Shown piece by piece: positions 6,022-14,009 of a stretch of DNA of 39,115 nucleotides. Position numbers and translations under genes: made by a program. The DNA comes from Paraprevotella sp. GTDB lineage: Bacteria > Bacteroidota > Bacteroidia > Bacteroidales > Bacteroidaceae. The stretch covers positions 1 through 39,115 of the forward strand of contig JAGBCQ010000002.1 of assembly GCA_017937925.1 (NCBI GenBank), given 5' to 3'. Positions within the stretch are counted from its first letter, which is position 1. Every line of letters starts with the position of its first letter. The notes beneath the pieces are model-generated. The model worked only from the letters and a program-made list of their open reading frames with translations, ran no database searches and was not told the origin of the DNA.

Positions 6022-8421
6022 TTATAGTTCAATCAAGATGCGGGCGTTAATCAGTCGTCCGGTCAGGTAATTGGGAACGGCATATTGTTGATTGGTTACG
6101 TCTGTCACCCAATAATACGAACTGACGTTGCTGATGTCGAAGAGGTTGAAACAGTCAACGCCCAACCATATATTACGCAGATATCTGAGGAACTTCTTTT
6201 GATTTCTGCCGTCCTCATTATTTAATAGTCTGTAACTCATTCCTATATCAACACGTTTGTATGCCGGAGCGCGGAATGCCATGCGTTCCAAACCGGTGTG
6301 TGGCGGACCAAAAGGTAAGCCGTCGGCAACAGTCGCTTTCAGTGTCATCTTCCAACGTGTCGTACCGGGGAAGTAGTCGCTGAAGAAGAAGTTGAGGTTA
6401 TAGCGTTGGTCGGTAGCTTGAGGGAAACTCTTGCCATTGACCTCTTGTTGTGCCTTCATCAAACTGAAACTAATCCACGAGTCGGTCCCTTCGACGAACT
6501 CACCAAATAGTTTGAAATCAATGCCGGCAGTATATCCTTTTGCGACATTGCCTCCGTAATAGACAATCTTGACGTTGTCAACATTGTACGGAATCAAGTT
6601 GCTCAGTGCCTTGTAATAAACCTCTGTGGTAAACTTGAAAGGCCGGTTCATCAGTTTGAACTTATAATCGCCACCCAATACAACTTGGAAGGAGCGTTGC
6701 GATTTGATGTCCTTGTTCAGTACGACCTTCGTTGAGCCATGTGCCGTGACCGTGTCGCGCAATTCTTTGTAGAAAGGCGATTGATAGTATAGTCCCGTAG
6801 CCAACCGGAAAGTGAAGTCCTCGTTAAATGACGGAATCATGCCGAGCGATACGCGTGGACTGAACAGCCATTCTTTGTTCCAATTCCAATAACTGAGGCG
6901 TGCGCCATAGTTGAGTGAGAAGATACCCCATTTATTGACAAAGCGCCATGTGTCTTGTCCGAAAATCTCAAGTCGGTCGCTACTGATGCTGTTTGACGAA
7001 CGCAGGTTATATATCAAGTCCAATCGGTTGCCGGTGTGGGGGATAGAGTAGCCGGCAGAGTCGCGCATCTCCCATTCTCTGGAGTTCTCCTTGATGCTTT
7101 CGTGCTTCCATGTAAAGCCGGCTTTAATGTCGTGTCCTTTCGGTTTGTGCGAGTAAGTGAGTTTGACACTCTTCATGTTGGCATCCAAATAGTTTCGGGC
7201 ATGCTCCATGTAGGTACCCACACCTAATTGTTCCGTTGTGTTGGTTTCGTCCAACCAATATTGACCCTGTATGTCGTACGTCTCTTGTTCTTTTGTAGTG
7301 AATGCCGATGCCGCCAATGAGAGTTTACTCCGTTCCGTGAAGTGATGTGTCAAACTGATGGTACCGAAGAATGTGCGGAACAGGTCTTCTTCCTTGCCGT
7401 CGAAATACACTTTAAATGATTTTACGTCGTGCATCGTACCGAAGTTTGTATGGCGGTCCGCCGGTAGGAAGTCGTACTTGTTTTGCGAGATATTACCGAT
7501 GAAATCCAAACTCCATTTCTTGTTGGGCGACCAGCTGATATACGTTTGGTAGTCAAGGAAACGAGGATTGTATTCGCCCTTTGTCTCTAACGACCCCAGC
7601 ATGTACTGATTGGTTTTGTAGCGCACACCATGTGTCATACTGAAGCCGCGCTTTGCGTAACCGACGTACAGGTTCGCTCCTAAAAGACTGGCAGAAGCAG
7701 TCATCTCAAACTTCTTGGGCTTCTTATATGTGATATCAAGGACAGAAGACATCTTATCGCCATACTCGGCCGCGAAACCGCCGGCGGAGAAATTGATATT
7801 GTCCACCATGTCACTGTTGATGACGCTCAGTCCCTCCTGTTGTCCTGAACTGATAAGAAGCGGGCGGTATATCTCTATGCCGTTGATGTAAACACTGTTC
7901 TCGTCAAAACTTCCGCCTCGTACGTTATACTGCGAACTCAATTCGTTGTGTGTGCTGACACCGGCTTGTGTTGCCACCAATTCCTCTACGGCATTGCCCG
8001 TAGTGGATGGCAGTTGTTTGATGTTCTCAGCATTGAGGGTTTGTGTTGTGTTGAGTTGTCGGCGAACCTCCTTTACCGTAACTTCTCCCATGTCGATACT
8101 TTGTGTCTGAAGCGTGATGTTCAGTCGCAAATCGCCTTTAGGTTTGGTCAGTGTTTTTTCCTTTGTGACGTAACCCATCATGCTGAATGAGATGGTGATG
8201 GTATCTGCCGAGTTGAACTCAAGGCTGTACTTACCTTGCAGGTCGGTCGTTGTGCCGGCGGCTTGTCCATGAACTTTGACCATGGCGAAGATGACCGGAT
8301 TCTGTTCCTCGTCAATCACCCTGCCCGACAACTTCACTTTCTCTTGCGCCGAAACGTGTAGCGCAGAGAACAGTAGGACGAGCAGTGTCAATATAATATT
8401 ATGTCGTAACAGACTTCTCAC
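6022..8421 (-). CDS. TonB-dependent outer-membrane receptor
   Basis: The 799-residue protein imports a ligand across the outer membrane using TonB energy. It has a signal peptide (residues 1-25, ending LHVSA), a carboxypeptidase-regulatory-like beta-sandwich (about 28-110, from VKLSGRVIDEEQNPV), a plug domain (about 120-230, with NVRGGSFDENSVYINGIEIYRP) and a 22-strand-type barrel that ends in ARILIEL, a normal terminal strand. There is no SusD partner next to it and the barrel is shorter than SusC proteins (~1000 residues). That points to a solitary receptor for a small ligand such as a metal chelate, a cofactor or a peptide. The ligand is unknown. A palindrome lies over its transcription start. 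Confidence 0.9.
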   Translation of the reverse strand: MRSLLRHNIILTLLVLLFSALHVSAQEKVKLSGRVIDEEQNPVIFAMVKVHGQAAGTTTDLQGKYSLEFNSADTITISFSMMGYVTKEKTLTKPKGDLRLNITLQTQSIDMGEVTVKEVRRQLNTTQTLNAENIKQLPSTTGNAVEELVATQAGVSTHNELSSQYNVRGGSFDENSVYINGIEIYRPLLISSGQQEGLSVINSDMVDNINFSAGGFAAEYGDKMSSVLDITYKKPKKFEMTASASLLGANLYVGYAKRGFSMTHGVRYKTNQYMLGSLETKGEYNPRFLDYQTYISWSPNKKWSLDFIGNISQNKYDFLPADRHTNFGTMHDVKSFKVYFDGKEEDLFRTFFGTISLTHHFTERSKLSLAASAFTTKEQETYDIQGQYWLDETNTTEQLGVGTYMEHARNYLDANMKSVKLTYSHKPKGHDIKAGFTWKHESIKENSREWEMRDSAGYSIPHTGNRLDLIYNLRSSNSISSDRLEIFGQDTWRFVNKWGIFSLNYGARLSYWNWNKEWLFSPRVSLGMIPSFNEDFTFRLATGLYYQSPFYKELRDTVTAHGSTKVVLNKDIKSQRSFQVVLGGDYKFKLMNRPFKFTTEVYYKALSNLIPYNVDNVKIVYYGGNVAKGYTAGIDFKLFGEFVEGTDSWISFSLMKAQQEVNGKSFPQATDQRYNLNFFFSDYFPGTTRWKMTLKATVADGLPFGPPHTGLERMAFRAPAYKRVDIGMSYRLLNNEDGRNQKKFLRYLRNIWLGVDCFNLFDISNVSSYYWVTDVTNQQYAVPNYLTGRLINARILIEL

Positions 8422-8434
8422 AGTTTCAAAATAT

Positions 8435-8463
8435 CGTTTACTTAGTAAGTAAACGCAAAATTA
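8435..8463 (-). promoter_or_regulatory. -7 box and palindromic operator of the TonB receptor
   Basis: On the minus strand TAATTTTG (8463-8456) fits the -7 consensus. It is followed without a gap by a perfect inverted repeat, two 10-base arms CGTTTACTTA (8435-8444) and TAAGTAAACG (8446-8455) around one central base. The predicted start of transcription falls inside the palindrome, as expected for a repressor operator. Confidence 0.6.
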
Positions 8464-8550
8464 CGCTTTTTTGTATATTGAGGAGCGAAATATTTATTTT
8501 ATCCGCAGAATAGAGACCCAAAAGTTTTCTTTTTGCCCGATAAATCACGT

Positions 8551-8558
8551 ATCTTTGT
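8551..8558 (+). promoter_or_regulatory. -7 box of the nitroreductase operon
   Basis: TATCTTTG lies 35 bases upstream of the ATG at 8594 and fits TAnnTTTG. The -33 region has only T-rich sequence. Confidence 0.45.
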
Positions 8559-8593
8559 CGCTGTAGTAAGAAACTAACGTAATAAATAAAGAT

Positions 8594-9133
8594 ATGGACA
8601 GCTTTAGCGAATTGATAAAAGTGAGACGAAGTATGCGTAAGTTTACCGAAGAAGAACTGACGCAAGATGAGGTAGTTTTATTGTTAAGGTCGGCTTTGAT
8701 GTCTCCGTCTTCTAAAGGAACGCACGCATGGCAGTTTGTGGCAGTCGATGACAAGAATTTATTGCAACAACTGTCCGAGTGTAAGGATAAAGGAGCGGAA
8801 CTGATAGCCGGTGCCCCTTTGGCTGTCGTAGTCTTGGCTGACCCCTATGTCAGTGATGTGTGGGTAGAAGACGCCTCGGTAGCAACCACGATGATGTTGT
8901 TACAAGCGGAGGATATGGGGTTAGGAGCGTGCTGGGTACAAGTCCGCAACCGTTCTATGGAAGACGGTAAACCTGCAGAAGAGATGGTCAGAAGCATATT
9001 AGGCATACCCGAACATTTGAGAGTGTTGTCTATTGTGGCCGTCGGGCATAAGGGCATGGAGCGTAAACCATTCAATGAGGAACGCCTCCTATGGGAAAAG
9101 GTACATATCAACGGATATCAAAATCAAGAGTAA
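8594..9133 (+). CDS. Nitroreductase-family flavoenzyme
   Basis: This 179-residue protein belongs to the FMN-dependent nitroreductase superfamily. The N-terminal RRSMRKF motif (phosphate and flavin contact) and the GLGACWV segment after the central helix are characteristic, as is the late IVAVGHK strand. It is on the short side of the family, as are many Bacteroidetes members annotated as NAD(P)H-dependent oxidoreductases. The physiological substrate cannot be told. It is the first gene of a plus-strand run: its TAA stop is followed with no gap by the GTG start of the DUF2520 gene, so the two are probably translationally coupled. Confidence 0.88.
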   Translation: MDSFSELIKVRRSMRKFTEEELTQDEVVLLLRSALMSPSSKGTHAWQFVAVDDKNLLQQLSECKDKGAELIAGAPLAVVVLADPYVSDVWVEDASVATTMMLLQAEDMGLGACWVQVRNRSMEDGKPAEEMVRSILGIPEHLRVLSIVAVGHKGMERKPFNEERLLWEKVHINGYQNQE

Positions 9134-9919
9134 GTGAGAATTGTTTGGATAGGTGCAGGAAACGTAGCGACCCATTTATCAATGGCGTTGGCGCAGGCAG
9201 GCCACGAAACGTTACAAGTGTTTAGTCGAACCATTGATTCGGCGAGCATACTTGCAGAGCGTTTAGGTTGTATGGCAACCGATAGGGCAGAGGAAATAGT
9301 ACCTAATGCAGACGTTTACATTTTATCCATAAAAGACGATGCTATAGACGACTTGATAGAACAGGCATTGCCTAGATGTGAAGATGCGTTGTTCGTGCAT
9401 ACCGCAGGAAGTGTACCTATGAATGTGTTTCAACCTTATGTGCGTCATTTCGGAGTGTTATATCCCATGCAAACATTCTCGCGCACTAAACCGGTTGACT
9501 TTAAGGAGATACCTGTTTTTTTAGAAGCGTCAGATGAAGACGCTATGAAACGGTTGCGTGAGTTAGCAACTTCATGTACTGAAAAGATATACGAGTTGTC
9601 ATCCGACAGACGTAAACAGTTGCATCTGGCAGCTGTGTTTGCTTGTAATTTTGTGAACGGATGTTATGCTATGGCAGAAGATCTGTTGAAAGCACAAGGA
9701 TTGCCTTTCGAAATCATGTTGCCATTGATAGACGAGACTGCGCGAAAGGTCCATTCGTTAAGTCCGCTGATGGCACAAACAGGACCGGCAGCACGTGGTG
9801 ATGTGGAGGTCATGAAACATCAAATCGCATTGTTGGAAGACTTGCCTGAAATGCAGGAACTCTATAAAACAATGAGTCGTTGCATATATCGTTTGAAACA
9901 AGAAAAAGATATAAAATGA
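9134..9919 (+). CDS. Rossmann-fold DUF2520 protein
   Basis: The 261-residue product begins with a nucleotide-binding Rossmann motif (IGAGNVATHL, residues 6-15) like that of F420- or NADP-dependent oxidoreductases, and ends in the helical DUF2520 domain with its signature HLAAVFACNFVN and TGPAARGD segments. Members resemble short-chain reductases of the pyrroline-carboxylate or ketopantoate reductase type, but no reaction is established. The start is GTG, placed directly after the stop of the nitroreductase gene; no ATG lies nearby in frame. The next gene, kdsC, starts 6 bases after its stop. This DUF2520-kdsC-maf order is, as I recall, common in Bacteroidetes. Confidence 0.87.
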   Translation: MRIVWIGAGNVATHLSMALAQAGHETLQVFSRTIDSASILAERLGCMATDRAEEIVPNADVYILSIKDDAIDDLIEQALPRCEDALFVHTAGSVPMNVFQPYVRHFGVLYPMQTFSRTKPVDFKEIPVFLEASDEDAMKRLRELATSCTEKIYELSSDRRKQLHLAAVFACNFVNGCYAMAEDLLKAQGLPFEIMLPLIDETARKVHSLSPLMAQTGPAARGDVEVMKHQIALLEDLPEMQELYKTMSRCIYRLKQEKDIK

Positions 9920-9925
9920 ACATTT

Positions 9926-10444
9926 ATGATAAATTATGATTTGACAAAGATAAAAGCCTTGGTGTTTGATGTTGATGGCGTGTTGAGCGCAGAGACCATC
10001 GTGTTACATCCCAACGGAGAACCGATGCGAACCGTCAATATCAAAGACGGTTACGCTTTGCAGTTGGCTGTAAAGAAAGGTTTGCGCGTGGCAATTATTA
10101 CCGGTGCAAAAACGGCGTCAGTCCGTCAGAGATATGAGGGTTTGGGTATTCAAGATGTTTATCTTGGATGTGCCGTAAAAATCAAGACTTACGATGAGTT
10201 CCTTGCTAAGTATGAGCTGAAGGATGAAGACGTTTTGTATATGGGTGACGATATTCCCGATTATGAGATAATGACGCGTGTCGGTTGCCCATGCGCCCCA
10301 TCTGATGCCGCTCCCGAAATTAAATCCGTTGCTACATATATTTCTCACATAAAAGGTGGTTATGGATGCGGAAGAGACGTCGTAGAACAAGTGTTGCGTG
10401 CTCAAGGCAAGTGGATGTCCGACGAAAAAGCATTTGGTTGGTAA
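9926..10444 (+). CDS. kdsC: 3-deoxy-D-manno-octulosonate 8-phosphate phosphatase
   Basis: This 172-residue HAD-superfamily phosphatase hydrolyses Kdo-8-phosphate to Kdo in lipid A/LPS core synthesis. It lacks a cap domain, as KdsC does, and acts as a tetramer in known cases. The catalytic motif VFDVDGVL gives nucleophile D15 and acid/base D17. Motif II is IITGAKT, the motif III lysine lies in VKIKTYDE or nearby, and motif IV is [11 protein letters not shown]. The [13 protein letters not shown] tail is typical of the family and completes the neighbouring subunit's active site in characterised enzymes. The gene sits 6 bases after the DUF2520 gene and 15 bases before maf. Confidence 0.92.
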   Translation: MINYDLTKIKALVFDVDGVLSAETIVLHPNGEPMRTVNIKDGYALQLAVKKGLRVAIITGAKTASVRQRYEGLGIQDVYLGCAVKIKTYDEFLAKYELKDEDVLYMGDDIPDYEIMTRVGCPCAPSDAAPEIKSVATYISHIKGGYGCGRDVVEQVLRAQGKWMSDEKAFGW

Positions 10445-10459
10445 AATCAGCAGATAAAG

Positions 10460-11044
10460 ATGATGTTAAAGAATTTAGATAAATATCAGGTCATATTAGC
10501 GAGTAATTCTCCTCGCCGTCGTGAATTGTTATCCGGTTTGGATATTGATTATACGGTGAGAGTGATGGATGACATTGATGAGAGCTATCCTGACAATCTC
10601 CCTTGTGCGGACATACCTTGTTATATATCCCGTAAGAAAGCGGAAGCTTATAAGCAACAGATGCGTCAAGACGAATTGATTATAACGGCTGATACAGTTG
10701 TTTGTGTTGGTGACACGATTTTAGGGAAACCCAAAGATGCCGATGATGCAGCCGCCATGCTCCGTTTGTTGTCAGGCAAAACTCATCAGGTTATCACAGG
10801 CGTGACCTTGTTGACAAGCGAACAGGAGAAAACATTCTCGGTAGTGAGTGATGTCACCTTTGATGATTTGAGTGATGAAGAAATAGCGTATTACGTTGCT
10901 AAATACCGTCCATTTGACAAGGCCGGTGCCTATGGTATTCAAGAATGGATAGGGTATGTAGGTGTCACGTCTTTGAAAGGTTCTTATTTCAATGTGATGG
11001 GACTGCCGGTACAACGTTTGTATAATGAATTAAAAACAATGTAA
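10460..11044 (+). CDS. maf: Maf-family nucleotide pyrophosphatase
   Basis: The 194-residue protein matches the Maf family, which hydrolyses dTTP, UTP and modified nucleotides to monophosphates and so limits their incorporation. The N-terminal ILASNSPRRRELL loop (residues 12-24) and the IITADTVVCVGDTILGKPKD block carrying the catalytic Asp are nearly consensus. The late YGIQEWIGYVGVTSLKGSYFNVMGLP segment resembles the YhdE-type (dTTP/UTP) subgroup. Two consecutive ATG codons (10460 and 10463) are both possible starts. The lipoprotein gene follows after 8 bases, so it probably closes the same operon. Confidence 0.93.
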   Translation: MMLKNLDKYQVILASNSPRRRELLSGLDIDYTVRVMDDIDESYPDNLPCADIPCYISRKKAEAYKQQMRQDELIITADTVVCVGDTILGKPKDADDAAAMLRLLSGKTHQVITGVTLLTSEQEKTFSVVSDVTFDDLSDEEIAYYVAKYRPFDKAGAYGIQEWIGYVGVTSLKGSYFNVMGLPVQRLYNELKTM

Positions 11045-11052
11045 ATAAGAAT

Positions 11053-11547
11053 ATGAGAAAACAATTGATTTATAGTTTGACGTGCTGCTTGATGTTGTTG
11101 ATGGCCTTTACGTCGTGTGAGGAAGACAAGCATTATTCTAAGTTGCCTACGTTCAGCGGTTTTAAGTTTAGTCCGGGTGTGATCCATTCCGGAGATAGTG
11201 TTTATGTTACAGCGGTTCAACAGACGCAAGGCGATTTGCTATATAAAGCGCAATATACATGGACGGTCAATATGTCTGGAACAGACCCCATCAAAAAGGA
11301 TTCTGTAGTAATCTACGATTACGATAAGTCCAATCCGCAATTTAAGTTTAAAGTCCCCGAAGGCGTTAGTGGACAACTTGTAGTTGGTTTCAGAGCGCGT
11401 TATCATTATTCGGCGACAGCACCTGAGGAAATCCGTAACGGCACAAAAGTAGAAGGACAAGGTCTTGTCGGTACCATAAAGGTAGAAAACAGTGCATTGC
11501 TGGAGGGTAGTGTCAGCGGGTCATTTCAAGAGACCATTTTCCCATAA
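11053..11547 (+). CDS. Small lipoprotein of unknown function
   Basis: The 164-residue product has a lipoprotein signal peptide with the lipobox LMAFTSC (Cys at about residue 22) followed by EED; acidic residues after the Cys are associated with surface export of lipoproteins in Bacteroidetes. The mature part is predicted beta-rich (alternating patterns such as SVYVTAVQQ, AQYTWTV, QLVVGFRARY) and resembles an Ig-like or PKD-like sandwich, but I cannot assign a family. It is the last gene of the run starting at 8594 and converges on the DUF6250-like gene, with 26 bases between the two stop codons. Confidence 0.75.
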   Translation: MRKQLIYSLTCCLMLLMAFTSCEEDKHYSKLPTFSGFKFSPGVIHSGDSVYVTAVQQTQGDLLYKAQYTWTVNMSGTDPIKKDSVVIYDYDKSNPQFKFKVPEGVSGQLVVGFRARYHYSATAPEEIRNGTKVEGQGLVGTIKVENSALLEGSVSGSFQETIFP

Positions 11548-11573
11548 AGGTAAGCAGTTGTTTCGTTTTTAAC

Positions 11574-12305
11574 CTATTGCGCAGTGTAAGAGAAGTCTGT
11601 TATCTGAGCGCGCGACCAGGTGGTGCGAAAACCAAACCAACCCGATGTGAGTGGCGAAGGGTCGATATAATCAACCAATCGGTTGCCGTCAATGATATAT
11701 TGAACTCTGCCATTGATACAAGACAGTTCGATGTGATACCAATGGTTAGGGATTAACAAGTGGGCAGAATCAGTATATTCGGTTAATATCTCAGGGCGAA
11801 ATGAAGCATCGTCAATGCCTCGTGAGTCGCCGGAGTAACGACGAAATCTTGTTGTACTGTTGTAATTCCCACCATAACCGACATAATACATTTGAAGAGA
11901 ATAGTATTGACCAAATTTCCCGCTTCGTTGGTCTGAGTTCGTAAAGATGTTGTCGGCATGAGGGTCGGATGCCATCCAAAAACAATTCAGGTCACTCAGT
12001 CTGTCAGTCGGTTTGCCTTCATCCATGATTCGGGCAGAATAAGTAATACGAACATTGCCACTCATTTTGTCTTTCCGCCAAAGCGTGAAACCTTTCGGTG
12101 CTACAATCTCTAAAGTGTCACCGTAGAATGAGAAGTACGAACTGTCGCTCTCCGATTCGATGACCCAATATAACGGGAATTCTTCTGCCGAAAGTCCGTT
12201 GGTAATAGCACTCACAGTTTGTTTGTGTGCGGACTGTTGACAACCGCAAAGCAGTATCAGTAGAATGAGAGTGCTGAACAGAGAAAGTTTATTATGACGT
12301 TGCAT
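11574..12305 (-). CDS. DUF6250/YesU-like lipoprotein, probable glycan-active sandwich protein
   Basis: The 243-residue product has a lipoprotein signal ending LLCGC (Cys 22). The mature part reads as a concanavalin-like beta sandwich: YWVIESESDSSYFSFYGDTLEIVAPKG at the front, the conserved DLNCFWMASDP block at about 105-115, and a closing GWFGFRTTWSRAQITDFSYT strand pair. This matches my recollection of DUF6250/DUF1961 (YesU) proteins found in rhamnogalacturonan loci, so it may bind or cleave a pectic fragment, which would fit the PL11 gene 13 kb away. It is transcribed away from the phosphatase gene with only 19 bases between the two start codons. Confidence 0.7.
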   Translation of the reverse strand: MQRHNKLSLFSTLILLILLCGCQQSAHKQTVSAITNGLSAEEFPLYWVIESESDSSYFSFYGDTLEIVAPKGFTLWRKDKMSGNVRITYSARIMDEGKPTDRLSDLNCFWMASDPHADNIFTNSDQRSGKFGQYYSLQMYYVGYGGNYNSTTRFRRYSGDSRGIDDASFRPEILTEYTDSAHLLIPNHWYHIELSCINGRVQYIIDGNRLVDYIDPSPLTSGWFGFRTTWSRAQITDFSYTAQ

Positions 12306-12324
12306 TATACAATTTGATTTATAT

Positions 12325-12804
12325 ATGAAAACTACAAAAGTCCTATTTGTTTGTCTCGGTAATATCTGTCGTTCATGTACGGCAGAGGAAATTATGCGAC
12401 AACTCGTTTGTCAGGCTGGGCTGGAGGAGCATTTCTTTTTAGATTCTGCCGGACTTATCAACTATCATGAAGGAGAACCTGCAGATGCAAGAATGCGTGC
12501 CCATGCGTCCCGTCGAGGTTATCATATCACCCACCTATCTCGTCCTGTGAAGTATGGTGATTTCTTCGACTTTGACCTAATCGTTGGAATGGATGATAGC
12601 AACATTGCCAAGTTAAAATCATTAGCGCCCGGCATTGACGAGGAAGCCAAAGTGGTGCGCATGACTGATTACTGTCGGACAAAGGTGGTTGACCATGTTC
12701 CTGACCCTTATTATGGAGGAGATTCCGGTTTTGAGAATGTGATTGACATATTGGAAGACGCTTGTGCCGGTCTGCTTGATACCTTGTCAAAAGAAGACCG
12801 CTAA
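12325..12804 (+). CDS. Low-molecular-weight protein-tyrosine phosphatase
   Basis: The 159-residue enzyme carries the P-loop CLGNICRS near its N-terminus (nucleophile C10, R16, S17) and the general-acid loop DPYYGG (D127). These are the complete catalytic elements of the family, which dephosphorylates protein phosphotyrosine, often on capsule-synthesis tyrosine kinases. The third position of the loop and the length are ordinary. No kinase or capsule gene lies nearby. Its start is only 19 bases from that of the divergent DUF6250-like gene, so at least one of the two promoters must overlap the other gene's coding sequence. Confidence 0.93.
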   Translation: MKTTKVLFVCLGNICRSCTAEEIMRQLVCQAGLEEHFFLDSAGLINYHEGEPADARMRAHASRRGYHITHLSRPVKYGDFFDFDLIVGMDDSNIAKLKSLAPGIDEEAKVVRMTDYCRTKVVDHVPDPYYGGDSGFENVIDILEDACAGLLDTLSKEDR

Positions 12805-12842
12805 TTTATGGCAAAGATAGTGTCTTTTTGCATATTATTCGT

Positions 12843-12850
12843 TAAATTTG
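12843..12850 (+). promoter_or_regulatory. -7 box for the HpaII-family gene
   Basis: TAAATTTG fits TAnnTTTG and lies 36 bases upstream of the ATG at 12887. An in-frame TTG at 12848 falls inside this box, which argues against that codon as the translation start. Confidence 0.45.
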
Positions 12851-12886
12851 CATCGTTTTTATAATAACAACTTAATACGAACGTCT

Positions 12887-13975
12887 ATGTTGTCAGCTAC
12901 ACGTAAGGAGTGGAACGAGTTATATGTTTTCTTCACACTGTTACACAAAGGAAGTGTTTCACTTGGTAATGAGGAAGGCAAACCATTGGGCAGAGTTTTA
13001 CCTATATATATGATTTCACGTCAGGAGCATGACGGCGAAAGGAAGTATTATGTTGAAGAAGAATTGATACGTGTCGTGTCCTCTGATAATGAGACAGAGT
13101 TCCCCCGTGAAGATTTCGGAACTGTTTCGGATATGATACTCTCAGCCCTACGAGAGAATAGAGAAGATGAAGTGGAAGCACCCGACGGTGTAGAAGGCTT
13201 TTTGGATGCCTTACGCATATTTGATATGGAAGCCCGAACAGACGATCGTACTAATTTTTATATCACTTTCCATGATGCCTCTTTCCCGCCCGTCGGATTG
13301 CGCATCTACTCACGTCTATGTGCTATGCAACCGTTGTTGGATGGTGGACGAACAGCCAACCTTAAGTTAGAACAGAGCGGTGTCCGTTTCTCACAACCTG
13401 CTGTGAATAAAATCAACTATACCGACGACCCCGAGAATCCCAATGAGGTGGCGCGTCGCATGATGTATATAGAAAGTCTCGGAGGCGTGTTGAAATATAA
13501 TGACGTTGCGGACAAAATTTTCCGAAGTAATCTTGCCTTGATTGATTTGAATATAGGTCGGGTGCTAACAGAAATGGTAAGAGTGATGCACCTCGATAAT
13601 ATCAATAAGGTCGATGAGTTGACTGCCATTATTGAGGACCGCAATCCGTTGAAGATAAAGGAAGAGTTGATTCGTAAACATCTCTATTATCGTCATAAGA
13701 TAAAAGAATTCCTGCTGGCATTGGCGTTAGGGATGAGACCATCCAAGCAATACAACGGGACAGAGTCAGCAGTGGCGGGATTTGTTATGGTCGATGCTCA
13801 AGGTAATATTCTGGTTTACCGCAAAACCGAACGCGAGGTGTTTGCCAACTATTTGTTCAAGCACACCCGTTTGGAGAAAGGCAATCCCGAAAAGGATAAG
13901 TATGGTTACTTAGAGCGCGAAAATCGTTTGTATTATTTTAAACTCAACTTGAAAGTCGCGTTTGTTAAGCGCTGA
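12887..13975 (+). CDS. HpaII-family restriction endonuclease homologue, possibly inactive
   Basis: The 362-residue protein resembles the HpaII restriction endonuclease family along its length: the start MLSATRKEWNELYVFFTLL, a central GLRIYSRL...TANLKL region, and a C-terminal block EFLLALALGMRPSKQYNG...FKHTRLE...YFKLNLKVAF. HpaII itself cuts CCGG. As I recall the family, the central strand reads IKSxLG, with a lysine that could be catalytic; here it reads IYSRLC, so that lysine is replaced by Tyr. No cytosine methyltransferase gene is adjacent or elsewhere in the window. Together these suggest a non-cutting DNA-binding or domesticated homologue. I chose the ATG at 12887 from the family start and the promoter position. 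It converges on the helicase gene. Confidence 0.7.
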   Translation: MLSATRKEWNELYVFFTLLHKGSVSLGNEEGKPLGRVLPIYMISRQEHDGERKYYVEEELIRVVSSDNETEFPREDFGTVSDMILSALRENREDEVEAPDGVEGFLDALRIFDMEARTDDRTNFYITFHDASFPPVGLRIYSRLCAMQPLLDGGRTANLKLEQSGVRFSQPAVNKINYTDDPENPNEVARRMMYIESLGGVLKYNDVADKIFRSNLALIDLNIGRVLTEMVRVMHLDNINKVDELTAIIEDRNPLKIKEELIRKHLYYRHKIKEFLLALALGMRPSKQYNGTESAVAGFVMVDAQGNILVYRKTEREVFANYLFKHTRLEKGNPEKDKYGYLERENRLYYFKLNLKVAFVKR

Positions 13976-14009
13976 TACTTAATCCTCCACGTGTTGCTCA
14001 GTCCGATAT

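Noticed and set aside
12848-12886. TTG start giving 13 extra residues to the HpaII-family protein
   Set aside because: The TTG lies inside the -7 box; family members start like the ATG at 12887.
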